Positions 25,008 to 34,646 of a DNA stretch of 64,000 nt are shown one piece after another (position 1 is the stretch's first letter; each line of letters opens with the position of its first letter). Source of the DNA: Adhaeribacter pallidiroseus (lineage in GTDB: Bacteria; Bacteroidota; Bacteroidia; Cytophagales; Hymenobacteraceae); contig NZ_QASA01000001.1 of NCBI RefSeq assembly GCF_003340495.1, positions 5,084,001 through 5,148,000 of the forward strand, in the 5' to 3' direction. Position numbers and translations under genes: made by a program. The notes beneath the pieces were generated by a model. That model was not told the origin of the DNA. It worked only from the letters and a program-made list of their open reading frames with translations, and did no database searches.

Positions 25008-26795
25008 ATGAAAACTTTATTAACCCTGGTTCTTTTATTTACCTGTCAGTTGGCGCTTGGCCAAGTGCAGTACTTTCAACGTGAGTTTAATTTAAACTAC
25101 GTAACTCCCGTATTCCGCCACGAACGCTTTAACAGCGGCCTTAGAACGCAGCATAACTTTGATGGGAATAACCCTTTTTACTACGTGGGCATTGGCACTT
25201 CATACAAAAACCCGGCGCTACCGGCTCCCAATAATACCGCCGACCGCCTGCGATTTACCCGTTTAAGTACCACCAGCGCCGTATTAAGTAACCGCAGCCA
25301 CCAGTTTACCCGCGATGGCAAAGCCTTGGATGCGCATGCCAACAGCATTACCGAAATACGGGTAGCCAGCGGCAACGGCGGCTACGTGGCCGTGGGAGAC
25401 GTAGTAAATAATGCCATAACGGGAGCGGGAGTGCCGGGTGGCAGCGATGTTTTGTTTACTAATTTAAATACTAATGGTTTTGTGGTTAATTCGTCCCGGA
25501 TGGATATAGGCGGCGGCAGCGACATTGCCTGGAACATTAAAAGATCCAACACGCTGGTAGCCGGACAACTTACCTACCTGCTGTGCGGCGAATCGAAGCG
25601 AGGCAGCACGCATACCGATGCTTTTGTGGCCCGGGTAACAACAGCCGGCGCTATTATCTGGTGTAACCGGTTTAACTTCGATCCGGGAGGAGGTCAGTAC
25701 AATTCGGCTCACAATTCGGCAAAGCAACTCGTGGAAGATGCCAACGGCAACATTTACGTAGTAGGCACCTTGCGGGATAATACCGGTAATAACGGCACCG
25801 ATGGCTTGGCCTTTAAATTGGGTCCGGGCGGCAATCTTATCTGGGCCAATAACTACCACTCGGCGCCCGACGATCAGTTTCAGGCGGTGCGCTTAACCCA
25901 GGATAATAATTTAATTGTGGGTGGCTTTACTAATTTCGGAGGAGGTTATAATATGCAGATTACCAAGCTCACCGCCGCCGCCGGCGTTATTCAGTTCCAG
26001 AATATTCTGCGGGCTATTAATAACAACAACCTGTATCCCAGCAAATGCTACGACATTCTGGAAACGCCCGGCCCTAATTATTACCTGGCCGGTTTGGTAA
26101 TACAGAACGGAGTGAACCGGGAAATGCTGTACCGGACAGGTGCCGCAGGAAATGCAATTGCCTGGAACAGTTACAACCCGATGTTGTTTTCGGTGGGCTT
26201 TGGTTTGAGCTACGTGCCGGATGCTAATTGCCCGGGCATTGCTTATTTCTCGTCGATGAAAAATACCAATAACCCTTTATTTAGCGACAGCCATATCATG
26301 AAAATCGATTTCGGGACGAAAACCTGTAATTACATGTTCCCGAAAGACCCCAGCAATTTCCCCTCGGTCCTTGTCAGACATTCCCGGTCGCGGCGAATGC
26401 AGCCATCCGGCACAGTAGCCGGACTAAGTTGCACCACCGTTACTTACGATGATAAACTGATTTGCAAAGTAGATTGCCCGAATCCTTCGACTAGCGTTAG
26501 TCCGGCCCCTGATTCCCGGATAATGGAAGTTCCGGAAATCAGCCGGCAAATAAAACTGGCGCCTAACCCGGTAACCCACACGCTGCACGTAGAAGCCAAC
26601 TCCCTGGAAGCCGGTGAATACGAATTGCAGTTAACGGATATGCTAAACGGGAAAGTAGTGCACGAAAGCAAAAAAAGCAGCAACCAGGGAGCGCTCATTA
26701 CAGATGTAGATCTTTCCTCGGCAGCTCCCGGAGTATACCTGTTAACCATTAAACGCGGCACCTTTGTAGCGCGACAAAGAGTTGTGAAACAGTAA
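25008..26795 (+). CDS. T9SS type A sorting domain-containing secreted protein
   Basis: 595 residues. Signal peptide MKTLLTLVLLFTCQLALGQ. Residues about 110-360 hold repeats of roughly 50 residues with the pattern (Y/L)xVGxx...DxxxxKLxxxGxxxWxxxY (for example NIYVVGTLRDN, LAFKLGPGGNLIWANNY, LIVGGFTNFGG), typical of beta-propeller-like secreted proteins. The last 80 residues from KLAPNPVTHTLHVE to RQRVVKQ are a T9SS type A sorting tail, so the protein is passed through the T9SS to the cell surface or medium. No catalytic motif is visible; adhesion or substrate binding is the likely role. A terminator follows at 26815. Confidence 0.92.
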   Translation: MKTLLTLVLLFTCQLALGQVQYFQREFNLNYVTPVFRHERFNSGLRTQHNFDGNNPFYYVGIGTSYKNPALPAPNNTADRLRFTRLSTTSAVLSNRSHQFTRDGKALDAHANSITEIRVASGNGGYVAVGDVVNNAITGAGVPGGSDVLFTNLNTNGFVVNSSRMDIGGGSDIAWNIKRSNTLVAGQLTYLLCGESKRGSTHTDAFVARVTTAGAIIWCNRFNFDPGGGQYNSAHNSAKQLVEDANGNIYVVGTLRDNTGNNGTDGLAFKLGPGGNLIWANNYHSAPDDQFQAVRLTQDNNLIVGGFTNFGGGYNMQITKLTAAAGVIQFQNILRAINNNNLYPSKCYDILETPGPNYYLAGLVIQNGVNREMLYRTGAAGNAIAWNSYNPMLFSVGFGLSYVPDANCPGIAYFSSMKNTNNPLFSDSHIMKIDFGTKTCNYMFPKDPSNFPSVLVRHSRSRRMQPSGTVAGLSCTTVTYDDKLICKVDCPNPSTSVSPAPDSRIMEVPEISRQIKLAPNPVTHTLHVEANSLEAGEYELQLTDMLNGKVVHESKKSSNQGALITDVDLSSAAPGVYLLTIKRGTFVARQRVVKQ

Positions 26796-26814
26796 CCGCT
26801 GATAAATGCCGGAT

Positions 26815-26847
26815 AAAAGGTCGTCTAGAGAATAGGCGGCCTTTTTT
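26815..26847 (+). terminator. Rho-independent terminator
   Basis: Stem AAAAGGTCGTC / GGCGGCCTTTT with G-T pairs around a short loop, followed by further Ts. It lies 20 bases after the T9SS gene stop. Confidence 0.8.
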
Positions 26848-27049
26848 GTTATTACCTCAACATACTTTTTTCATCTGAAAAGTAATGCCAAACGAATAAG
26901 GGTGAAAGCCAGAAGAAGTACATTTTTAAAAATCTTGAAGATTGAGAACCATTGGTACGCCCCTGCGCCGCTTCCCTGGCTCCTGGCGATAGGTATGCGC
27001 TTGGTTTTAATTTATCCGATAGCCAACCAAGTAATGTATAGGTACATTT

Positions 27050-29470
27050 TTACTCACTACGCAGCGAATCCACGGGGTTTACGGTAGCAGCTTTTACCGC
27101 TTGAAAACCGACGGTTATTCCCGCAATAAAAAGAGCTAACAAGCCGGCGGTTACAAAAACTTCCCAGCTGAGCGTAATGCGGTAAGCAAAATCCTGCAAC
27201 CATTTTTCCATAAAATACCAGGCCACCGGTGAGGCCACCACCAAGGCTACCCCCACTAACTTTATAAATTCTTTCGATAACAGAAAAGCTATTTCCTTTA
27301 CGCTGGCCCCTAATACCTTGCGAATACCAACTTCTTTCCGGCGGCGTTCGGCAGCAAAAGCGGCTAACCCAAACAAACCCAGGCAGGCTACAAAAATAGT
27401 AACCAAAGTAAAAAGCGAAAGCAGCGATTGTAATTTATCATCGGCCTGGTACATCTGATTAAAATTCTCGTTCAGGAAATTAAACTCCAGCGGATACTCC
27501 GGAGAAAAGCGGTTCCAAACTTCTTTTACCCGCCCTATGGTATGGTCGATGCCGGCCGTCTTAATTTTAACGGCTACTTTCCAATACGCATCCGGGTAAA
27601 TCTGCAGCACGGCCGGTTCTACTTTATCGTACAAACTCTTATAATGAAAGTCTTTGACTACGCCGATAATTTTACCTTTTTTTAAAGAGTCAGGATTGGC
27701 CCAGGTTTGCCAAAGCAACGGCTGGCCCAATGCTTTTTGCGGGGTTCCCAAACCCAAGGAAGCAACGGCCGTTTCGTTAATCATATAAGCCGCCGTTGCA
27801 TCGGATTTTATTTGCTTCGAAAAGTCGCGGCCCGCTATCACGTCCAGGCCCAGGGTTTTCACGTAATCATGATCGATTAATAACTGCGTAACGGCCACAG
27901 CTGTATTCTCTCCGTTACGGGGCACCAGTATTTCGTCGCCGGCAAACATATCGCCCGGAAAGCCATAACCGATGGAAACCGCAGAAACTCCCGGCAATTG
28001 CAACAGTTCATTTTTAAAGGCTTCGTAGTTCTGGTTTAAATGATCGCCGCGCATCGGGAAAAACATAATTTCTTCGCGGTTAAAGCCCAAATCTTTTTGG
28101 TGGAGATATTCTACCTGGTTACTAACGACCAGGGCGCTGATAATTAACAAAACCGATAAGGCAAATTGCACTACTACCAAGCCATGCCGCAGCCAGGGAA
28201 TTTGACCAGGCACACTATCCGTTACCACGGTTCCTTTTAGCACTTTAACCGGCTGAAAGCCCGATAAAACCAAGGCTGGGTAAAAACCGGCCAAAATGCC
28301 TACCACTCCGGTAAGCGCCCCTAAGAACAACAACCATTGCGGCTGGGTAAAGAAATTAAAAGTTATTTGTTTGCCGGTAAATTCGTTTAGTCCCGGCAAC
28401 GCGAACAAAGTAAGTATCCCGGAAACAACGACACTGATAAAAGTAAGCAATAACGTTTCGCCGATAAATTGTTCCATTAATTGCCGGCGGCTGGCACCAA
28501 TGGCTTTACGAACGCCCACTTCTTTGGCTCGCTGTAAAGACTTAGCGGTAGCCAGGTTAACAAAATTAAAACAAGCAATAAGTAAAATAAAAACGGCTAC
28601 CAAACTTAAGGCGTTTACATAAGTATGATTGCCTTTGATAGTTAAAAGATCAAATTTAAAATCGGCGGAATATAAATGAACTTGCTTTAACGGCTGAAAA
28701 TAAGGCAAGTAAGTAGAGCCGCCTTCTTTTAGAATAGGATGCACTTTTTCTTTTACTAAACTTTGAAATTTAGTTTCTATGGCCTGGGCATCTACTCCTT
28801 TTTTTAATTTTACATAACTGTAAAATTGCTGCCAGGTCCAGCGGGTCATGCGCTCTTTCGGAATTTGCTGCGAGGCCAGCGGCACGATAAAATTAATGGC
28901 CAAATGAAACTTTGGATTGCTTTGAAATACGCCTTTTATTGTAAAAGCTTCTTTATTAAACAGAATGGTTTTACCTACCGGGTTTTCCGGGCCAAAAAAC
29001 CGTTCGGCCATTTTCTGCGAGAGCACCATAGATGCCGGGTCATCCAGCGCTTGCAAGGGAGTACCGTAAGTAAAAGTCAATGGAAAAAAATTAAAAAAAG
29101 TAGAATCCGGAGCAATGCCCCCTTCTTCGTACAATTTTTTAGCGTTTGCCTCAAAAAGGTCTTTAGAAGGTATTCGCAAAATACGCAGGGTTTCCGCTAC
29201 TTCGGGATACTCTTGCTGTAAGGTAGTAGCAAACATCGGGGGAGTGCCGGCATTGTTTTCGGCTCCCTCCTGGCTGGTCCGGACGTTATAAATCCGAAAA
29301 ATCTGGTCCCCCTGCGGAATAAATTGATCGAATTGTTTTTCGTCCCGCACAAATAAGCCAATGAGCAAACAAGCGGTGAGCCCCAGGGTAAGGCCGGCGA
29401 TATTAATAAACGAAAAGCCTTTGTGCCGCAGCAAATTCCGGACGGCGATTTTGAGATAGTTGCGAAACAT
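27050..29470 (-). CDS. Orphan ABC transporter permease, FtsX/MacB_PCD duplicated type (array 2, last gene)
   Basis: 806-residue permease. It departs from the other copies at the second FtsX block, which reads AERRRKEVGIRKVLGAS (near 706) instead of QRTKEIGIRKVLGA. TM1 contains LTLGLTACLLIGLFVRDEKQFD. The first block is RAKEVGVRKAIGASRRQL and the second half begins VVVQFALSVLLIISALVVS. It ends NPVDSLRSE. The periplasmic parts (QFIPQGDQIFRIYNVRTSQEG) are also distinct, so it is the most divergent member of array 2. It lies 138 bases after the frameshifted copy, a larger gap than within array 1, so a separate promoter is possible. Confidence 0.9.
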   Translation of the reverse strand: MFRNYLKIAVRNLLRHKGFSFINIAGLTLGLTACLLIGLFVRDEKQFDQFIPQGDQIFRIYNVRTSQEGAENNAGTPPMFATTLQQEYPEVAETLRILRIPSKDLFEANAKKLYEEGGIAPDSTFFNFFPLTFTYGTPLQALDDPASMVLSQKMAERFFGPENPVGKTILFNKEAFTIKGVFQSNPKFHLAINFIVPLASQQIPKERMTRWTWQQFYSYVKLKKGVDAQAIETKFQSLVKEKVHPILKEGGSTYLPYFQPLKQVHLYSADFKFDLLTIKGNHTYVNALSLVAVFILLIACFNFVNLATAKSLQRAKEVGVRKAIGASRRQLMEQFIGETLLLTFISVVVSGILTLFALPGLNEFTGKQITFNFFTQPQWLLFLGALTGVVGILAGFYPALVLSGFQPVKVLKGTVVTDSVPGQIPWLRHGLVVVQFALSVLLIISALVVSNQVEYLHQKDLGFNREEIMFFPMRGDHLNQNYEAFKNELLQLPGVSAVSIGYGFPGDMFAGDEILVPRNGENTAVAVTQLLIDHDYVKTLGLDVIAGRDFSKQIKSDATAAYMINETAVASLGLGTPQKALGQPLLWQTWANPDSLKKGKIIGVVKDFHYKSLYDKVEPAVLQIYPDAYWKVAVKIKTAGIDHTIGRVKEVWNRFSPEYPLEFNFLNENFNQMYQADDKLQSLLSLFTLVTIFVACLGLFGLAAFAAERRRKEVGIRKVLGASVKEIAFLLSKEFIKLVGVALVVASPVAWYFMEKWLQDFAYRITLSWEVFVTAGLLALFIAGITVGFQAVKAATVNPVDSLRSE

Positions 29471-29608
29471 GATGGAAATGATGCGTTTACCTAAAATTTA
29501 TGAAAGAAATCTTTGGTCACCAGGCAGATTATCTCATGACCGCATTATTGTGCTTGTTTTCTGTTAAAAATCAGACGGAGAAGTAATAATTTAGCTGTTG
29601 GGTATACC

Positions 29609-32010
29609 CTACTCGTTCCGCAGAGAATTAACCGGGTTGGCCAGTGCTGCTCTTATGGATTGGTAACTCACGGTAAGTAAGGCCATCACCAGCAGCGCCA
29701 ATCCTGCTATTACAAATACTTCCCAACTAATGGCAATGCGCGAAGCAAAATTTTCGAGCCATTTACCAATTAACACGTAAGACAAGGGCGTAGCAATTAC
29801 AAACGAAACAAGTACCAGCTTTACAAAATCTTTGGATACTAAGCTCACAATACTCGACACGGAGGCACCCAGTACTTTGCGCACGCCAATTTCTTTGGTG
29901 CGCTGCTGCGCCACAAAAGTGGCCAGGCCAAATAAACCCAAACAGGCTATAAAAATGGCAATAGCGGTAAAAACCAGAAAAATGCGGCCAATTTTCTCGT
30001 CGGCCTGGTATTGTTTATTAAATTCCTCGTCGAGGAAAGCATACTCATAGGGATTTTGCGGGAAAAGTTCCTGCCATTTTTTCTGCACAAAAGCCATGGT
30101 GGCCGGCAAATCTTTCGTGTTCAGCCGCAAACTAATGGTGTTGAGCCGCCAAGGCACCATCGCCATTATCAAGGGCTCGATAGGTGCTTGCAGCGACCGG
30201 TAGTGAAAGTCTTTGTACACGCCGATAATTTCTCCATCGCCGCCAAAACCAGCCGCCAGCTTTTTGCCAATCGCTTCTTCCGGCGTGGCCCAGCCAAAGG
30301 CTTTCACGGCCTTTTCATTAATTAAAAAAGCAGATTCTTTATCTGTTTGAATCGTTTTGTCAAAATTCCGTCCCGCTATTATCGGAATGCCGTAGGTTTT
30401 CAGGAAATCAAAATCAGTAAATAAATAATACATGGATTGCCCTTTGTCGTCGGCCTCGTCTTTTAAGGAAACCGCAAAATTTTGTACTTCCTGCCCGGGT
30501 ACACTGGCCGAGGTGGTGGCGCTCACTACCGCCGGATGCCTTTGAAACTCACTCTTAATTTGTTCATAGTTGTCGGCCATAGAGGTGCCCCGGACGGGTA
30601 AAACCAGCATTTGTTCTTTCTCGAAGCCCAGATTTTGGTCTTTCATAAAATTTAATTGCCGGTATACCATCATGGTACCCACCAGCAGCATTAGCGAAAT
30701 AGTGAACTGGCAAACTACCAAAGCTTGCCGCAAGCCGCCGCCTTTTGCCCCTAAACTTAAGCTGCCCTTCAGCACCGTTACCGGCCGGAAAGAAGCCAGC
30801 ACTAATGCCGGATAAATGGCCGCCGCTATGCCTACCAGCCCGGTAAGTCCCAACAGGGTTAAAATAAATTGTGGCGTAAAAAGCAACGCAAAGGCATAGG
30901 TCTGCCCCGATAAAGCTTCAAACAAGGGCCGGGTAAGAAAAACAATGGCTAAAGCCAAAACCAGAGCCATAAACGTAAGCAGTAAAGACTCGCACAGGAA
31001 CTGCATCATCAGCGCCTTTTTAGTGGCCCCAATCACTTTACGCACCCCCACTTCTTTGGCCCGGTTAGCCGATTGCGCCGTAGTAAGATTGATGTAATTC
31101 AGCGAAGCAATAAAGATGATTAAAACGGCCACTACTATCAGAATATACACATTAATGGCATTGCCCGGCACTTCGGCCTCATCTTTTAACTGCGAGTGCA
31201 GGTGAATAGCTTTTACCGGCTGCAAGAAATAATGGTACGTAACCCCCCAGTCTTTTATTTGTTCGCGCACGTACTTATTGGCGGCGGTTTTAATTTGTTT
31301 TTCGAAAGCCGGAATATTTACCTGCTCTTTTACTTTAATGTAGGTATAAAACATCGTAGAATGCCAGTTCTCGGCAACATCCTTTTTATACCAATCCTGC
31401 TTATTCCAAGTAGCCAGCGAAGTAATTAAATCCATTTTCAGGTGGCTGTTGTACGGCAGGTTTTTTAAAATTCCGGTTACCTCAAATGGCTCTTGATTTA
31501 CTTTTAAAATCTTACCCAAAGGTTCGGTATTGCCGAAATATTTTTTAGCTAGTTCTTCCGTAATTATTAAAGTACCCGGCCGGTTTAAAGCCGTTTGCGC
31601 ATTTCCTTTTACCAGCGGCAGGGTAAATACTTCCAAAATTTGCGGATCGGCCAGGTAAAAAGTGCGTTCATAAAAGCTTTTTCCCGGTCCGTAAGTCACT
31701 AATTGATTACTTTGCTTAACCAACCGGACTGCTTTTTCTATCTGCGGAAAATCTCGTTGCAAAGCGGCTGCCAGAGGTGCCGACGTTTGAGCAAATACCC
31801 GGTTATCGGCCCGGCTCTGAATATCAATAGCCACGCGGTACAAGCGGTCGGCAGCCGTGTGGTAGGTGTCGTAACTCAGCTCATTCCGGACAAAAAAGAA
31901 ATAATTAAGCAAGCCGCTATACCTATTGCCAGACCGGCCACATTTAAAAAAGTGTAGCCTTTGTGCCGGCCTATGTTCCGGAAGGCAATTTTTAAAAAAT
32001 TCTTCAGCAT
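29609..32010 (-). pseudogene. Orphan FtsX/MacB_PCD permease with a 1-base frameshift near the N-terminus
   Basis: The frame open from 31912 begins inside TM1 (FFVRNELSYDTYH) and lacks the usual 45-residue N-terminus. That N-terminus is present in the next frame: ATG 32010 gives MLKNFLKIAFRNIGRHKGYT and then VAGLAIGIAACLII, after which the frame runs into TGA. Adding one base within the T-rich run at about 31893-31903 joins the two parts into a normal protein of about 800 residues. The rest is intact: RAKEVGVRKVIGATKKAL, QQRTKEIGVRKVLGAS near 699 and NPVNSLRNE at the end. Either a recent mutation or a sequencing error in the homopolymer; the intact remainder favours a very recent or artefactual event. 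It lies 45 bases after the gene at 32056. Confidence 0.85.
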
Positions 32011-32055
32011 AGGATTAAGAGCTGGTTAAAATTTAAACTTTTAATTATTTCCCAA

Positions 32056-34479
32056 TTACTCACTCCGCAAGCTTTTTACCGGGTTAGCAATGGCGGCCTT
32101 TATGGCCTGATAACTAACAGTAAGCAGCGCAATAAGCAAGGCTCCAGCACCAGCCAGACCAAATACCCACCAGCCAATAGTAGTGCGGTACTCAAAATCC
32201 TGTAGCCACTTCTGCATGGCCCACCAAGCAATGGGCCAGGCCAGAATATTGGCGATAAGCACTAATTTTAAAAAATCACGGGATAGCAGCGAAACAATAT
32301 TGGTGAGGGAGGCGCCCAGTACTTTGCGGATGCCAATTTCCTTGGTGCGCTGTTCGGCGGTAAAAGTAGCTAAGCCAAATAAGCCTAAGCAGGCCACAAA
32401 GATGGTAAGACCCGAAAAGATACTCAGGATACGGCCAATTTTTTGCTCGGCCCGGTAGGTTTCGGCAAAACGCTCGTCCATAAAAGTATAAGCAAAAGGC
32501 GCGTCGGCGGTAAAGCTGTTCCATTGCTGTTTCATGGTTGCCAGCAAACCGGCTAAATCTTTGGTTTTAGCTTTTACAATGATAGAACCAGAGTTATTGT
32601 CTATAATCATGAGCAGGGGCGTAATGCGTTCGTGCAGCGATTCAAAATGAAAATCTTTTACCACGCCAATTACGTGGTATTCCTTCTTATCACCCTCGTT
32701 GCTAATAAACCGGAAAACTTTACGGTTTAAAATGTTCTTCCCCCAGCCAAATGACCGGGCCGCGGCCTCGTTAATCACCATGCCGGTAGAATCCGAAGCA
32801 AAATCTTTTGAGAAATTACGTCCGGCTACCAGCTGCATGCCCAAGGTAGGAATGTAATTATAATCCACGAAGTACTGCCGGGTGCTCACGCTTTGGGCCG
32901 CATTGTTTTCGGGCAATACCACCGAGTTTTCAGAATTGGTAGGGCCCACCGGCACAAACCCCGACACACTCGCATTGACTACCCGCGGGTCTTGCAAAAG
33001 CTGCTGCCGGAATACTTCTTCTTGTTTGCCCAGCACGTACGTATCGTGCAGTACCACTACCTGGTCTTTGTCGAAACCTACTTTCTTGTTCTGGATGTAA
33101 TTCAGCTGTTGATACACCACCGTAGTGCCAATCATTAAAGCCACCGAAATAAAAAACTGGAATACTACTAACCCGCTGCGCAAGCTCAAACTTTCCTTGC
33201 CAGCCGTGAGAGCGCCTTTTAAAACTTTCACCGGCTGAAAGGACGACAGGAAAAAAGCCGGGTAACTGCCCGCCAACACGCCCACGATTAAGCCAAACAC
33301 TAATAAACCGGGTAACAGCCAGAAATTAACCGTAAAACCAAGGCTTAGTTCTTTGCCGGATAAATCGTTGAAAACCGGTAAGGCCAGATACACCAAAATT
33401 AAAGCTACCATTAAAGCAATCGCGCTCAGCAAAATAGATTCGAGTAAGAATTGCTGGATTAATTCTTTTTTTACCGAGCCCAGCACTTTGCGAATGCCTA
33501 CTTCGCGGGCCCGCTTAGAAGCGCCCGCCGTAGATAAATTCATGAAGTTGATGGCCGCAATCAGTAACATAAATACCGCAATCGCCCCAAAAATATACAC
33601 GTACCGGATATCGCCGCCCGGCTCCAGGTCGTTGGTTAAATCCGAGCGCAAATGAATATCGGTAACAGGTTGCAGAAACAAGCCTACATCGTCGCCTTTT
33701 TCCCGGAACTGTTTTAGGCTCATGCCCAAAGCTTTCTGCACTTCGGGTCCCATGTATTTTTCTATTACCTGCGGCATTTTAGCCTGTAGCTGTTTGTAAT
33801 CGTAACCGGGGCGCAATACCAAATACGTATTAAAATTATTGCTCATCCAGGTGGTTTGTTTGGCTTCTTCTAAACCAGCCATGGAAGCCAACATATTAAA
33901 ATGAAAGTGCGAATTGGCCGGTATTTTATCGATAACGCCGGTTACTTTGTAGCTGGTTTTTTCGTTTTTAAACAGCAGTATTTTGCCCATAGGGTTTTCG
34001 TTGCCGAAATACTTCTGCGCGGTGGCCCGGGTAATAACTACGGTATTAGGTTCCCGTAGTGCGGTTTTGGCATCGCCCTGCACCAAAGGCAAGGTAAATA
34101 CCTGAAAAAAGTTAGCATCTACATAGGCAAACTTATCTTCCTTAAATGTGTTGTTTTGGTACGAAATAATGGGAGCACTATTTACCCGCACCCGGGTGGC
34201 TTCTTCTACTTCGGGGTAATCGCGCCGGAGCGTTTCGCCGGTGGGTGCCGAGGCCGTGGGCGTTTCCATGGTTTCCCCGTTCAGGGTAACTTTAAAAATA
34301 ATACGCACCATGCGGTCTGCTTTGGTATTGAACCGGTCGTAGCTAAGTTCATCGGCCACGAACAACATAATCACCAAACAGGTAGCAATGCCGATAGCCA
34401 AACCAAAAATATTGATAGCCGAAAAAGCTTTGTTGCGCCACAAGTTGCGCAAAGCGATTTTGAGATAGTTTTGAAACAT
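32056..34479 (-). CDS. Orphan ABC transporter permease, FtsX/MacB_PCD duplicated type (array 2)
   Basis: 807-residue permease, closely similar along its length to the array 2 lead gene at 37129. Shared blocks are DRFNTKA, FVDANFFQVFTLP or its variant, GSVKKELI, and AGKESLSLRSGLVVFQFFIS. The pair therefore looks like a fairly recent duplication that now flanks a different paralogue (34647-37010). Landmarks: TM1 with LAIGIATCLVIMLFVADELSYD, first FtsX block RAREVGIRKVLGSVKKEL, second EQRTKEIGIRKVLGAS near 708, end NPVKSLRSE. The 167-base upstream gap holds ATTGCCAT at 34550-34557, a box also found at the same distance before the next gene upstream. Confidence 0.9.
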   Translation of the reverse strand: MFQNYLKIALRNLWRNKAFSAINIFGLAIGIATCLVIMLFVADELSYDRFNTKADRMVRIIFKVTLNGETMETPTASAPTGETLRRDYPEVEEATRVRVNSAPIISYQNNTFKEDKFAYVDANFFQVFTLPLVQGDAKTALREPNTVVITRATAQKYFGNENPMGKILLFKNEKTSYKVTGVIDKIPANSHFHFNMLASMAGLEEAKQTTWMSNNFNTYLVLRPGYDYKQLQAKMPQVIEKYMGPEVQKALGMSLKQFREKGDDVGLFLQPVTDIHLRSDLTNDLEPGGDIRYVYIFGAIAVFMLLIAAINFMNLSTAGASKRAREVGIRKVLGSVKKELIQQFLLESILLSAIALMVALILVYLALPVFNDLSGKELSLGFTVNFWLLPGLLVFGLIVGVLAGSYPAFFLSSFQPVKVLKGALTAGKESLSLRSGLVVFQFFISVALMIGTTVVYQQLNYIQNKKVGFDKDQVVVLHDTYVLGKQEEVFRQQLLQDPRVVNASVSGFVPVGPTNSENSVVLPENNAAQSVSTRQYFVDYNYIPTLGMQLVAGRNFSKDFASDSTGMVINEAAARSFGWGKNILNRKVFRFISNEGDKKEYHVIGVVKDFHFESLHERITPLLMIIDNNSGSIIVKAKTKDLAGLLATMKQQWNSFTADAPFAYTFMDERFAETYRAEQKIGRILSIFSGLTIFVACLGLFGLATFTAEQRTKEIGIRKVLGASLTNIVSLLSRDFLKLVLIANILAWPIAWWAMQKWLQDFEYRTTIGWWVFGLAGAGALLIALLTVSYQAIKAAIANPVKSLRSE

Positions 34480-34646
34480 TTCGTTTACAGTTGAATGGGT
34501 TGATAATGGTGTGTTATACTGTTAGAACCTGGAGCTATGGGTTTAAAGGATTGCCATAATTCCGGATTCTGTTGCTATGTTTTTTTAAATTTTCTATTCA
34601 AACATTAACCAGGTTAATTTTTAACTCCCCTAAATTCAGGTTCTGG

